From an uncultured Clostridia bacterium (GTDB taxonomy: Bacteria > Bacillota > Clostridia > Christensenellales > Aristaeellaceae), in assembly GCA_947165425.1 (NCBI GenBank), contig CAMVAJ010000007.1, positions 1 through 57,084 of the forward strand: a DNA stretch of 57,084 nt. The letters are read 5' to 3'. How positions within the stretch are numbered: position 1 is the first letter of the stretch; each line of letters opens with the position of its first letter. The position numbers were made by a program, and so were the translations under genes. Below, piece by piece: positions 24,013-32,960 of this stretch. A model generated the notes under the pieces. It did not search any database and was not told the DNA's origin. It worked only from the letters and a program-made list of their open reading frames with translations.

Positions 24013-24724
24013 CCGCCCCCTTCCCCAGGCCGACCCGCCCGTCGGGCTGTGGATGAACATCCCGATCTTCTATGAGGACAACCATGTGCTCGTCGCCCAG
24101 AAGCCGGTCAACATGCTCAGCCAGGCGGACCGCACCGGCGACGGGGATATCCTCTCCGCGCTCAAGGAGTACATCCGGGAGAAATACCGCAAGCCCGGCG
24201 AGGTCTATCTCGGCCTGGTGCACCGGCTGGACCGCCCGGTGGGCGGGCTGATGGTCTTCGCCCGCACGTCGAAAGCCGCCGCGCGCCTCTCCGCCCAGTT
24301 CCAGACCCACGCTGCGAACCGACAGTATCTCTGCGTCTGCGAGGGCGAGCTGCCGCCGGAGGTCACCCTGACCGACTGGCTGCTCAAGGACAAGCGCTTC
24401 AACCAGGTCTCCGCCGTACCGGAGGGCACGCCCGGGGCGCAGAGGGCCGTCCTCCACGCCGAGCGCCTCGCCTTCTCGGAGGGGCTGAGCCAGTGCGCCG
24501 TGCGCCTCGAGACCGGCCGCAGCCACCAGATCCGCGTCCAGCTCGCCGCCGCCGGCCATCCGCTCTGGGGGGATAACCGCTACGGCCACGGCCGCCCCGG
24601 CCAGACCGTCGCCCTCTTCGGCTACCGGCTGACCTTCACCCACCCCGTCAAGCAGACGGAGCTGACCTTCACCGCCGCCCCGAAGGGTGAAATCTGGGAG
24701 AGGCTGATGGGCGACGGTCGATAG
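24005..24724 (+). CDS. RluA family pseudouridine synthase
   Basis: 239 residues from GTG at 24005 (GGAGG 7 bases upstream); an ATG at 24053 would lack a binding site. The catalytic motif is L-V-H-R-L-D-R-P-V-G-G-L (Asp is the nucleophile). Later family blocks are K-A-A-A-R-L-S-A-Q-F, R-Q-Y-L-C-V-C-E-G and E-T-G-R-S-H-Q-I-R-V-Q-L-A-A-A-G-H-P-L-W-G-D-N-R-Y-G. No S4 domain. Isomerises a uridine in rRNA or tRNA; target site unknown. Ends in TAG. Confidence 0.92.
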   Translation: MPDRPLPQADPPVGLWMNIPIFYEDNHVLVAQKPVNMLSQADRTGDGDILSALKEYIREKYRKPGEVYLGLVHRLDRPVGGLMVFARTSKAAARLSAQFQTHAANRQYLCVCEGELPPEVTLTDWLLKDKRFNQVSAVPEGTPGAQRAVLHAERLAFSEGLSQCAVRLETGRSHQIRVQLAAAGHPLWGDNRYGHGRPGQTVALFGYRLTFTHPVKQTELTFTAAPKGEIWERLMGDGR

Positions 24725-24773
24725 ACGTCCGTGGGCAAACATCATACCTATCTCAAACAGGCCTGCCGGATTG

Positions 24774-24897
24774 GGCGCTCCGACTCCCCATCGGAGATGG
24801 GGAGACAGGGCTAAAGTGAAGTATCTGAAAACCTCCCCAGCTTGCCGGGGAGGGGGACCGCCGCCCTCCGCGGGGCGGCGGTGGAAGGACCGGTCTG
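24774..24897 (+). repeat. MITE-like intergenic repeat, copy C (shortened)
   Basis: Lacks the GACC..CTGTCGCTGCGGCGAC end; begins at GCGCTCCGACTCCCCATCGG and ends GGTGGAAGGACCGGTCTG. The two hairpins are conserved. Confidence 0.7.
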
Positions 24898-24910
24898 TAT
24901 GGCTTTTGCG

Positions 24911-26440
24911 TCAGGGCTTTATCCGCTCATACAGGGTGTATGTCCACTCCATACCCTCGAAGACCATGCCGCAGGTATCGACCGGGCGATAGGCGCTCAG
25001 ATCGACAGCGTCCTGCTGGCCTTTGCCCGAGCGGGATTTCCTCGATCCGCCCATCCCGCGGATGACGACAAAAGCGGTCCGCCCCTCGGCAATGGCGGCG
25101 CGCTGCTCCTCTTTCATCTCCGGGAGATCATTGTTCAGCGTGCAGAAAAAGCGCGTGACCGGTAGGGCGTCCGCGGCCAGGTAAAAGCCGCCGTCCAGGA
25201 AGCCGTAGTTCAGCAGCGTGCGGTCCTCCGCCTGATTGATCACCGCGGCAAACCGGTAGGGAGGCATCTCTTCCTTCGGCGTGTTCATCAGGTATACGTT
25301 TGGGCTCCAGCGCATCGTCGCGGCGGGACTGACGGCCGCGGCCAGCACGGCCAGGGCGGCAATCGCCCGCTGAAAGGTCTTTGTCCCGCAGCGCGCGGCG
25401 GGGATCGTGCGGAAGAGCATCGCGTATCCCAGTGGCGCGAAGCAGGCCATCACCATGGCGTAGTAGGGGTACTTTCGTCCGCTGGCGTAGGTGAAGACAA
25501 ACAGCGCCACCGCGCTCAGCGCCGCGGCAAGAAGCGCCCGCCATTCTTTTTTCGCCGTGATGAGCAGGCCCGCCAGACCCAGCATGGCCGGAACAGACCA
25601 GGAGAGGTTGTTCAGCAGATTGGGCAGCGGATCGGCATAGTTTCCGCCGCGGATGTTCTGGGAATACAGGGTGAGGTTGTCAACGAAATACACCTGCCAC
25701 AGCGCGCCGAGAGCGCCGCGCAGCAGATACCAGATCAGCACCGGCGCGGTGGCCGCGGCCGTCCCGAGCAGCGCCCACAGGATCGTGCGGGGCAAATCCT
25801 TCCCCATCCGGTCCAGCAGATACCAGATCAGCGCCGCAACGGCCAGGCCGGCGAACAGGCCGCAGAAGGTGTACTTTGTCCAGAGGGCGGCCGCGGCGAG
25901 GGCCCCCAGCCAAAAGCTCTGGCCCCGGGTCAGCGGCCGGCGCTCCCGCATCGCCTTCAGTACGATATACATTGCCCCCGCAAAGGCGGGAAGGAAAAAC
26001 TCCTCCGCGCTGCCGCCGTGGGAGAAGGCGGGCGAGAGCGGGACTCCGACGCCCAGCCCCGCCACCGTCAGCCAGTAGGCGCAGGGCCTGTCGGACACAA
26101 GCGCCGCGATGCGTCCGCCGATCGACAGGAACAGCGCAAAAAGCAGCATCTCGATCACAAACACGCCCCAGAAGCTGTGCTCCGAGAACAGCGAGGCCAG
26201 CGCATAGACGAAGTACAGCAGCGGCCCTTTCTGGTCATACAGATCCCGGTAGGGAACGAGGCCGTGGACGATTCCGCGGCCCACCGTGAAAAAGCAGTTC
26301 ACATCCACCCAGTCGTTCATCGGATAGAGGAACGAGTTTTTGGAGCATATGGTCAGGACGGCGAGGGATACCAGGAGGGCGAAAGCGATTCTCAGGTATC
26401 GCTGGCCGGAACGGCGCTGTTTGATTATTTTCTTGTCCAA
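24911..26440 (-). CDS. membrane glycosyltransferase (GT39/ArnT-like)
   Basis: 509 residues from a TTG start (complement 26438-26440) with GGGAGG 5 bases upstream; the longer open frame overlaps the nucleotidyltransferase gene and is not real. One N-terminal membrane helix, then the loop N-D-W-V-D-V-N-C-F-F-T-V-G-R-G-I-V-H-G-L-V-P-Y-R-D-L-Y-D-Q-K-G-P-L-L-Y, which carries the acidic residues typical of polyprenyl-phosphate-sugar dependent transferases. About ten more membrane helices and a C-terminal outer domain follow. Probably moves a sugar from a lipid carrier to an exported acceptor. The nucleotide-sugar enzyme gene just upstream fits this role. Confidence 0.8.
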   Translation of the reverse strand: MDKKIIKQRRSGQRYLRIAFALLVSLAVLTICSKNSFLYPMNDWVDVNCFFTVGRGIVHGLVPYRDLYDQKGPLLYFVYALASLFSEHSFWGVFVIEMLLFALFLSIGGRIAALVSDRPCAYWLTVAGLGVGVPLSPAFSHGGSAEEFFLPAFAGAMYIVLKAMRERRPLTRGQSFWLGALAAAALWTKYTFCGLFAGLAVAALIWYLLDRMGKDLPRTILWALLGTAAATAPVLIWYLLRGALGALWQVYFVDNLTLYSQNIRGGNYADPLPNLLNNLSWSVPAMLGLAGLLITAKKEWRALLAAALSAVALFVFTYASGRKYPYYAMVMACFAPLGYAMLFRTIPAARCGTKTFQRAIAALAVLAAAVSPAATMRWSPNVYLMNTPKEEMPPYRFAAVINQAEDRTLLNYGFLDGGFYLAADALPVTRFFCTLNNDLPEMKEEQRAAIAEGRTAFVVIRGMGGSRKSRSGKGQQDAVDLSAYRPVDTCGMVFEGMEWTYTLYERIKP

Positions 26441-26535
26441 TCGATCCTCCCGTTCGGCGGATGCTGGCGGATTTGTTTTTCCTGTGCCAGAGCGCGGCGG
26501 CCGCGCTTTTTCTTTGGATTCGCCGCCGGTCCCGC

Positions 26536-27459
26536 TCACGCCCACAGCTTCTCCGGATACAGCCCCGCGGCGACCTTCTCGCGGATCGCCTGCACGACGA
26601 GGGGGCGGTCCTCCGGGTAGGTGACGCCCCACCACTGGTCGGCGCTGGGCAGCACCTGCACCGTGGCGCGGCCCCCCTCGAGGGCGGCGGTGACGGCGGT
26701 GGGCAGATAGTATTCCGCCTTGAGGGGATTCTCCGCCAGTGCCTTCTCCAGGAAGGCGCTGAAGCCCCGCCGCAGCTCGTCCACAAACGCGGGGGTAAAG
26801 CCCCAGAGGTTCATCGAGACCGGGGTGTCCGGGGCGAGCAGCAGATAGTTCTTCCCGTCCTGGGTGGTCAGCGGGCCGTCGGAGGACTGGACAATGTGCG
26901 TGTGCTCCGTCACGCGGACGAGCCGTCCCGCCCCGTCCACCTCGCACAGGCCGCGGGAGACATAGCCGTTGACCGTGGTGGTGCGGTCCAGGCGGTAGCC
27001 GACCATCATCCAGCGGGCGGGCGACGCGTCCTCCACGGTGGAGAGGTAGTCGTAGGCGGCGCGGAAGGCCTCCGGGCCGTAGTAGTCGTCCGCGTTGATG
27101 GCGGCGAAGGGCGCGTCCAGGCAATCCGCGCAGCACAGCACCGCGTGGCCGGTGCCCCAGGGCTTCACGCGGCCCTCCGGCACGGCGAAGCCCTCCGGCA
27201 GCCGGTCGATCTCCTGGAAGGCGTACTGCACCTGCATATGCCGCGCCACCGGGTCGCCCACCTTGGCCTTGAAGTCGGCCTCGATCTGATGCTTGATCAG
27301 GAAAAGCACCCGCTTGAAGCCCGCGCGCATCGCGTCGTAGATCGAATAGTGGAGAATGACCTCCCCGGACGGGCCGATCCCGTCCATCTGCTTGAGCCCG
27401 CCGTAACGGCTTCCCATACCCGCCGCCATGATCAGCAGAATCGGTTCGCGCTTCATCAT
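26536..27459 (-). CDS. sugar-phosphate nucleotidyltransferase
   Basis: 307 residues from the first of two adjacent ATGs (AAGGAG 6 bases upstream). The N-terminal block is I-L-L-I-M-A-A-G-M-G-S-R-Y-G-G-L-K-Q, the nucleotide-binding G-x-G-x-R-x-G-x-x-K of the NTP_transferase fold, followed by A-I-N-A-D-D-Y-Y-G (metal-binding Asp) and V-S-M-N-L-W-G-F-T-P. It makes an NDP-sugar from a sugar-1-phosphate; which sugar is not clear. Its 5' end, with binding site and first 15 codons, is repeated three times upstream (27424-27777). Confidence 0.88.
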   Translation of the reverse strand: MMKREPILLIMAAGMGSRYGGLKQMDGIGPSGEVILHYSIYDAMRAGFKRVLFLIKHQIEADFKAKVGDPVARHMQVQYAFQEIDRLPEGFAVPEGRVKPWGTGHAVLCCADCLDAPFAAINADDYYGPEAFRAAYDYLSTVEDASPARWMMVGYRLDRTTTVNGYVSRGLCEVDGAGRLVRVTEHTHIVQSSDGPLTTQDGKNYLLLAPDTPVSMNLWGFTPAFVDELRRGFSAFLEKALAENPLKAEYYLPTAVTAALEGGRATVQVLPSADQWWGVTYPEDRPLVVQAIREKVAAGLYPEKLWA

Positions 27460-27777
27460 TGTCTCTCCTTTTGTTGTTATATGAAAATACAAAGTATTTT
27501 CATTGATTGTGTCTTCCCATACCCGCCGCCATAATGAGCGGAATCGGTTCGCGCTTCATCATTGTCTCTCCTTTTGTTGTTATAAGAAAATACAAAGTAT
27601 TTTCATTGATTGTGTCTCCCCATACCCGCCGCCATAATGAGCGGAATCGGTTCGGGCTTCATCATTGTCTCTCCTTTTGTTGTTATATGAAAATACAAAG
27701 CATTTTCATTGATTGTGTCTCCCCATGCCCGCCGCCATAATGAGCGGAATCGGTTCGCGCTTCATCATGTCTCTCCT
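27424..27777 (-). repeat. tandem 103-bp array of the gene's own 5' end
   Basis: Upstream of the nucleotidyltransferase the sequence AAGGAGAGACAATGATGAAG and the next codons recur with an exact 103-bp step: start codons at 27459 (gene), 27562, 27665 and 27768 (minus strand). Each upstream copy is a 20-codon reading frame (MMKREPIPLIMAAGMG, then RHNQ; the middle copy has MMKPEP) ending in TGA at 27500-27502, 27603-27605 and 27706-27708. Each TGA overlaps the hairpin GAAAATAC-TTT-GTATTTTC (27483-27501, 27586-27604, 27689-27707). Only the last copy continues into the full gene. Confidence 0.9.
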
Positions 27778-27969
27778 CTTATAGTGCTTCGTTTGATTGA
27801 TGGTTCTTTCCGGTCTGTCACCCGCGCCGGTTAAGCCAAGGCCATTTTACCATCGCGCCGCCGTTTCGTAAAGGGGAGCGGCAGAAAAAGCCCTGTTCAA
27901 ATCCGCCGCTTTGCGGTACAATGCACCCGAAACTTCCGGACCTGATCCGACAGAGGGGAGACATCACCT

Positions 27970-29154
27970 TTGCAAAAGAACTACCGCCTGACGCTCAAGG
28001 CCTGCTACCTGGGCTTCATCACCCAGGCCATCGCCGCCAACTTCGCGCCCCTGCTGTTCCTGACCTTCCGCTCAGGCTACGGCATCCCTCTCGGCCAGAT
28101 CGCCCTGATCCCGACGGTCTTTTTCCTGACGCAGCTGATCGTCGATGTGTTCTGCGCCCGCTTCGTGGACCGGATCGGCTATCGCCGGTGCGTCGTCGCC
28201 TCGGAGGTCGCCTCCGCGCTGGGCCTGGCCGGGCTCGCCTTTGTGCCGGATCTGTGCGGCAGCCCCTTCGCGGGGATCCTCGTCTGCGTCGTGGTCTACG
28301 CCATCGGGAGCGGCCTGATCGAGGTGCTGGTCAGCCCCATCGTGGAGGCCTGCCCCTTCGAGCACAAGGAGTCCGTCATGAGCCTGCTGCACTCCTTCTA
28401 CTGCTGGGGCTCCGTGGGCGTGATCCTCCTCTCCTCGCTGTTCTTCACGGCCTTCGGCATCGGCAGCTGGCGGATCCTAGCCTGCCTGTGGGCGCTGATC
28501 CCCCTGTACAACATTTTCAACTTTGTCCGCTGTCCCATCGAGCGCCTGACCGAGGACGGCAAGGGCATGACCATCCGGCAGCTCTTCGCGACGCCCCTCT
28601 TCTGGGCCGCCATCGTGCTGATGGTCTGCGCCGGCGCCTCGGAGCTGGCCATGGCCCAGTGGGCCTCCGCCTTTGTCGAGGCCGCCCTCGGCTTCTCCAA
28701 GTCCGTGGGCGATCTGATCGGCCCCTGCCTTTTCGCCATCACCATGGGCGTCAGCCGCGTAATCTACGGCAAGTACGGAGCCAAGCTGAACCTCACTCAC
28801 TATATGATCGGCTCCGGCCTGATGTGCCTGTGCTGCTATCTGCTTGCGTCACTGTCGCACAATCCGTATCTGAGCCTCCTGGGCTGCGTCCTGTGCGGCT
28901 TCTCGGTGGGCATCATGTGGCCCGGCACCATCAGCGTCATCTCCCCCCGCCTGCCCCGGGGCGGCACCGCCCTGTTCGCGCTGCTGGCCATGAGCGGCGA
29001 TCTGGGCGGCGCCCTCGGCCCGAGCCTGGTGGGCGCGGTGTCGCAGCAGGCGGGCGACGCGCTGCAGGCCGGCATGCTGGCGGGCAGCGTCTTCCCGCTG
29101 GTGCTGGTGGCAACCCTGATCCTGCTGAACGTCCAGGCCCGCCGCAGCCGATAA
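27970..29154 (+). CDS. MFS transporter (fucose-permease-like)
   Basis: 394 residues from TTG at 27970 (GGGGAG 9 bases upstream). Twelve predicted membrane helices. The early motif G-F-I-T-Q-A-I-A-A-N-F-A-P-L-L-F-L-T-F and the loop D-R-I-G-Y-R-R correspond to helix 1 and the helix 2-3 loop of the superfamily. A-I-G-S-G-L-I-E-V-L-V-S-P-I-V-E-A-C-P resembles the sugar permease group. A possible promoter is TGTTCA, 17 bases, TACAAT near 27890-27920. Substrate unknown. A metal-dependent hydrolase gene follows by 46 bases. Confidence 0.85.
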   Translation: MQKNYRLTLKACYLGFITQAIAANFAPLLFLTFRSGYGIPLGQIALIPTVFFLTQLIVDVFCARFVDRIGYRRCVVASEVASALGLAGLAFVPDLCGSPFAGILVCVVVYAIGSGLIEVLVSPIVEACPFEHKESVMSLLHSFYCWGSVGVILLSSLFFTAFGIGSWRILACLWALIPLYNIFNFVRCPIERLTEDGKGMTIRQLFATPLFWAAIVLMVCAGASELAMAQWASAFVEAALGFSKSVGDLIGPCLFAITMGVSRVIYGKYGAKLNLTHYMIGSGLMCLCCYLLASLSHNPYLSLLGCVLCGFSVGIMWPGTISVISPRLPRGGTALFALLAMSGDLGGALGPSLVGAVSQQAGDALQAGMLAGSVFPLVLVATLILLNVQARRSR

Positions 29155-29200
29155 CGAAAAAGCAGGCTGAGCACGAAAGCCCAGCCGCGTACAGACTGCC

Positions 29201-29794
29201 ATGATCAAGCTGAAATACGGAAACACAAACACTTTCTTCCTGCCGGGGAGCTCCGGCGGGATGCTGGTCGACACGGACTACGCGGGGACGCTGCCCGCCC
29301 TCTCCCGGGAGCTGAAGCGGCAGGGGCTGCGGCTGCGGGACATCGCCTGGGTGCTGGCCACCCACTACCACCCGGACCACATGGGCCTGGTCGGGGAGCT
29401 GATGGCGCAGGGCGTCCGGCTCCTGCTGCTCGACACGCAGGCCCCGTTCGTCCATTTTTCCGACCCGATTTTCGCCCGGGACAGGCTCCCCTTCACACCC
29501 GTCGACGCCGCGCGGGCCACGGTCATCTCCTGCGGGGAGAGCAGGGCCTTTCTGCGCGGGCTGGGGATCTCCGGCCAGATCGTCTCCACCCCCAGCCACA
29601 GCGCGGACAGCGTCTCCCTGGTGCTCGACAGCGGGGACGCCTTCGTCGGGGATCTGGAGCCCTATGAATATCTCGAAGCCTACGGCGAGAACGCCGCGCT
29701 GCAGCGGGACTGGGAGCTTCTCCTGTTCCTCCGGCCCCGGCGCATCTTTTTCGCCCACATGCCCGAGCGGAATGTGGCCTCCGGCGCAGATTGA
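29201..29794 (+). CDS. MBL-fold metallo-hydrolase
   Basis: 197 residues. Metal ligands T-H-Y-H-P-D-H-M-G (HxHxDH), then P-S-H-S-A-D-S-V-S and V-G-D-L-E-P as later ligand sites, and F-A-H-M-P at the end. Short for the family but all main motifs are present. Cytoplasmic. It follows the MFS gene closely and may be co-transcribed. Substrate unknown. Confidence 0.85.
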   Translation: MIKLKYGNTNTFFLPGSSGGMLVDTDYAGTLPALSRELKRQGLRLRDIAWVLATHYHPDHMGLVGELMAQGVRLLLLDTQAPFVHFSDPIFARDRLPFTPVDAARATVISCGESRAFLRGLGISGQIVSTPSHSADSVSLVLDSGDAFVGDLEPYEYLEAYGENAALQRDWELLLFLRPRRIFFAHMPERNVASGAD

Positions 29795-29839
29795 AGCATG
29801 GATTCAGGCCGTTCAGCGCCCATCAGCGGAAAAGCTTAA

Positions 29840-29891
29840 AACCCCTCCCTCCCCATCGCAATGGGGAGGCGGCCCGCAGGCCAGAGGGGTT
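29840..29891. terminator. hairpin between convergent genes
   Basis: Outer arms AACCCCTC / GAGGGGTT, inner CTCCCCATCGCAATGGGGAG. It resembles the middle of the MITE-like family and sits between the hydrolase and mtaB stops, where it can end transcription from both sides. Confidence 0.65.
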
Positions 29892-29912
29892 CTTTTGATG
29901 CATTCATTTGTT

Positions 29913-31229
29913 TCAGACGATCTCCCCGCGCATGCCGTCCCCATCCAGGGCGGTGAGGCGGACGCGGACGATCCGGCCCTGCTCCGGGCCCTCCCCGTCC
30001 GGAAGGCTCACCTGGACGTAGGCCGGAGTGTAGCCGAGCCAGCGGCCCGCTTCGCCGCGCTCCTCCAGGAGGACGCTGTCCTCCCGGCCGATCAGGGCCT
30101 CGCGGTAGGCCCTCGAGGTCTCCTGCCCGATCGCGATCAGCTCGCGGGCGCGGCGCTCCTTCTCCTCCCGCGGGAGCTGGCCGGGCATGGCCGCGGCGCG
30201 GGTGCCCTCCCGGGCCGAGAAGGGGAAAACGTGGATCCGCGCGAAGCCCAGCTCGCGCACCGCCTCGCAGGTCTCCAGGAACTCCGCCTCCGTCTCGCCA
30301 GGGAAGCCGGTGAGGATATCCGTCGTCAGGGCGCAGCCCGGGAAGGCCGCCCGCAGGCGCGCCGCCGCCTCGCGGTACATCGCCATGTTGTAGCGCCGCG
30401 CCATCCGGCGCAGCACCGTGTCGCTGCCCGACTGCAGCGCCAGGTGGAACTGCGGGCAGACCTTCTCCATCGAGGCCAGCCGCCCGGCGAACGCCTCCGT
30501 CGCCACCACCGGCTCCAGACTCCCCAGCCGCAGCCGGGCGAGCCCCGGCGCGCCGTGGGCCGCCGCGATGCCCTCCGCGAGGGTGACAGGCGTCCCCTCC
30601 GGCCCTACCGGGAGATCCCGGCCGTAGCTGGTCAGGTGGATGCCGGTCAGCACCAGCTCCCGGAAGCCCGCCTCCGTCAGGGCGCGGGCCTCCCGCGCCA
30701 CCTCCTCCGGCGGCCGCGACCGGATCGGGCCCCGCACCGAGGGGATCACGCAGTAGGTGCAGTGGTTGTCGCAGCCCTCCTGAATCTTCATCACCGCGCG
30801 GGTGTGGCCCTCCGCGCCGCGCACCCGCAGCGGCTCGAAGTCCGCCCCCGCCAGCGGCGTCACCGCGCAGAGGGGCTTTTTTTCCTCCAGCGCCCGCTCC
30901 AGCAGGGAGACGATCTCCCCGCGGCGCTGGGTGCCCAGCACGAGCGCCGCGCCGGTCTCCCGGAGCAGCTCCTCTCCCCTCCGCTGGGCCAGACACCCGC
31001 AGAGCACGAGGGCCGCCTCCGGCCGCTCGCGCCGGATCCGCCGGGCCAGCTGCATCGACTTCTTGTCCCCCACGCCGGTGACGGTGCAGGTGTTGATCAC
31101 GTAGACCTCCGCCTCCTCCTGGAAGGGGACGGCCTCGTAGCCCGCCGCGCGGAAGCGCTCCAGCATCGCCTGGGAGTCGTACTGGTTCACCTTGCAGCCC
31201 AGCGTGTGGAAAGCGACGCGCCTGCTCAT
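29913..31229 (-). CDS. mtaB: tRNA t6A37 methylthiotransferase MtaB
   Basis: 438 residues. N-terminal UPF0004 domain with F-H-T-L-G-C-K-V-N-Q-Y-D-S, I-N-T-C-T-V-T and L-C-G-C-L-A-Q (cluster cysteines). The radical-SAM motif C-D-N-H-C-T-Y-C (CxxxCxxC) is near residue 150, followed by I-P-S-V-R-G-P-I-R-S-R and a TRAM-like end. These features together are those of MtaB, which turns t6A37 into ms2t6A37 in tRNA. The start overlaps the rsmE stop by 4 bases, giving the operon prmA-rsmE-mtaB. Confidence 0.95.
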   Translation of the reverse strand: MSRRVAFHTLGCKVNQYDSQAMLERFRAAGYEAVPFQEEAEVYVINTCTVTGVGDKKSMQLARRIRRERPEAALVLCGCLAQRRGEELLRETGAALVLGTQRRGEIVSLLERALEEKKPLCAVTPLAGADFEPLRVRGAEGHTRAVMKIQEGCDNHCTYCVIPSVRGPIRSRPPEEVAREARALTEAGFRELVLTGIHLTSYGRDLPVGPEGTPVTLAEGIAAAHGAPGLARLRLGSLEPVVATEAFAGRLASMEKVCPQFHLALQSGSDTVLRRMARRYNMAMYREAAARLRAAFPGCALTTDILTGFPGETEAEFLETCEAVRELGFARIHVFPFSAREGTRAAAMPGQLPREEKERRARELIAIGQETSRAYREALIGREDSVLLEERGEAGRWLGYTPAYVQVSLPDGEGPEQGRIVRVRLTALDGDGMRGEIV

Positions 31230-31993
31230 CCGTTCTTCTCCTCTGTCTCTCTCGTGCCGTCCATCTCGCCGTAGAGCGTCATCAGCGCGGCGAGGGCGGC
31301 CAGCGGCGCGGTCTCGGTCCGCAGGATTCTCGGCCCCAGCGTCACCGGCTCGCAGCCCGCCGCGGCCAACGCCGCGATCTCCTCCGGCGCGATGCCGCCC
31401 TCCGGTCCCACGACGACGGCCACCCGCCTCGCCGCCGGATGCGTCCGGTGGAAGGCGGTCAGCCCGCGCCCGCGGGCCTCCTCCCAGGGGACCGCCGACG
31501 CCTCAAAATCCCTCAGCCGTCCGCACAGCTCCGCCGTCGAAATCGGCGCGCCCACCTCCGGGAAAAACGCCCGCCCGGACTGCTTGCAGGCCTCCCGGGC
31601 GATCTTCTGCCAGCGCTCGCGCTTGCGCGGAACGTCGCGGGCGTCCACCCGCGCCACGCAGCGGGAGAAGGCCACCGGCACGATCTCCTTCACGCCCAGC
31701 TCCACGCTCTTCTGGATCACGGTCTCCAGCTTGTCCCCCTTGGGCAGGCCCTGGAACAGCGTCACCCAGAGCGCCGGCTCCGTGTCCGGCAGGCGCTCCA
31801 GGAGCGTGAAGGCCGCCCGCCTGGGCGAGATCTCCAGCGCCCGCGCCCGGTAGCGCGCGCCGCCCAGGAAGAGCTCCGCCTCGTCCCCCGCCCGCAGGCG
31901 GAGCACCTGGGCGGCATGGCGGGCGTCCTCCTCCGGGAGGGTCGCCGGCGCGCCCTCCGGGACGCAGGTCTCCGCCGCGTAGAAGCGATGCAT
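31226..31993 (-). CDS. rsmE: 16S rRNA m3U1498 methyltransferase RsmE
   Basis: 255 residues from ATG at 31993 (GGAGG 8 bases upstream). N-terminal PUA-like part (M-H-R-F-Y, D-A-R-H-A-A-Q-V-L-R-L-R-A-G-D). The SPOUT knot has V-V-V-G-P-E-G-G-I-A-P-E-E and L-G-P-R-I-L-R-T-E-T-A-P-L-A-A-L, the SAM-binding loops of the family. Methylates U1498 of 16S rRNA. The start codon overlaps the prmA stop (TGATG) and the stop overlaps the mtaB start, so the three are translated as a coupled unit. Confidence 0.96.
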   Translation of the reverse strand: MHRFYAAETCVPEGAPATLPEEDARHAAQVLRLRAGDEAELFLGGARYRARALEISPRRAAFTLLERLPDTEPALWVTLFQGLPKGDKLETVIQKSVELGVKEIVPVAFSRCVARVDARDVPRKRERWQKIAREACKQSGRAFFPEVGAPISTAELCGRLRDFEASAVPWEEARGRGLTAFHRTHPAARRVAVVVGPEGGIAPEEIAALAAAGCEPVTLGPRILRTETAPLAALAALMTLYGEMDGTRETEEKNG

Positions 31994-32937
31994 CAGGCCG
32001 ACCTCCTCGAGAGCATAGCCACCCACTCGCCCCGGCGCTCCACGCGCAGGACCGTATAGTTCGCCGCCGCCAGCGCCGCCAGCACGTCCTGCTCCCGCTC
32101 CTTGAGGATGCCGGAGCAGACGAAGAGGCCGCCGGGCACGATGTGCTGCGTCAGCGGCTGGGCGAAGGCGATGATCACGTCGGCAATGATGTTCGCCACG
32201 CAGACCTCGCAGGTCTCGTCGCGCTTTTGCAGAAGGTCGCCCTTCACGCAGTCGATCCGGTCGGTCAGGCCGTTGCGCGCCACGTTCTCCCGCGCCACCC
32301 GCACGGCGTCCGGGTCGATGTCGATGGCGAGCACGCGCCGCGCGCCCAGCCGCGCCGCGCCGATGGCGAGGATGCCGCTGCCGGTGCCGACGTCGATCAC
32401 CCGGTCGCCCTCCTTCACGGCGTCCTCCAGCAGCGCCAGGCACAGGCCCGTCGTCTCGTGGGTCCCGTTGCCGAAGGCCATGCCGGGGTCCATCTCGATG
32501 ACCCGGTCGCCCGGCTCGGGGGTATAGGCCTCCCAGACCGGCTTGACCACCAGCGTGCGCCCGGCGCGGAAGGGCTTGTAGAACTGCTTCCAGACCTCGG
32601 ACCAGTCCTCGTCCCGGACGTTGACGGTCTCCACCTCCAGCGAGCCCGCCGCCGCGCCGAGGCTCCCCCGGAGGGTCTCCAGCCGCTGCCGCAGCGCCGC
32701 CAGACTCTCCCCGGAGAAGGCGTCCGGCTGATACCAGGCGTGCACCAGCACGTCCTTGGGCATCTTCTCGATCATGTCCGGGTCGATGATCTCCCAGTAG
32801 CCGTGGGGCTTGGAGGGGTCCGGGACGTCCGCCCGGTCCTCCACCTGCGTGCCGGCCGCCCCGAAGGAGATCATGAGATCGCTCACCGGCTCCGAGCCGG
32901 CGGTGGTGGTGTGGGTGATGACTTCGAGCCAATCCAT
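31993..32937 (-). CDS. prmA: ribosomal protein L11 methyltransferase PrmA
   Basis: 314 residues, family length. The family mark D-P-G-M-A-F-G-N-G-T-H-E-T-T is present, then motif I V-I-D-V-G-T-G-S-G-I-L-A-I-G and V-C-V-A-N-I-I-A-D-V-I as the target motif (N-I instead of N-P-P-Y is normal in PrmA). AAGGAG lies 11 bases upstream of the ATG. First gene of the prmA-rsmE-mtaB operon. A hairpin-family element lies 24 bases upstream of the start and may affect its transcription. Confidence 0.95.
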   Translation of the reverse strand: MDWLEVITHTTTAGSEPVSDLMISFGAAGTQVEDRADVPDPSKPHGYWEIIDPDMIEKMPKDVLVHAWYQPDAFSGESLAALRQRLETLRGSLGAAAGSLEVETVNVRDEDWSEVWKQFYKPFRAGRTLVVKPVWEAYTPEPGDRVIEMDPGMAFGNGTHETTGLCLALLEDAVKEGDRVIDVGTGSGILAIGAARLGARRVLAIDIDPDAVRVARENVARNGLTDRIDCVKGDLLQKRDETCEVCVANIIADVIIAFAQPLTQHIVPGGLFVCSGILKEREQDVLAALAAANYTVLRVERRGEWVAMLSRRSA

Positions 32938-32960
32938 GGTTGACGTCGCTCCTTCTAACT

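Noticed and set aside
24911-27136. 741-residue version of the glycosyltransferase
   Set aside because: The first 232 codons overlap the nucleotidyltransferase gene in another frame; the TTG at 26440 with GGGAGG is a better start.
27424-27777. CRISPR array at the 103-bp repeats
   Set aside because: The units are contiguous copies of a gene start without unique spacers, and no cas genes are near.
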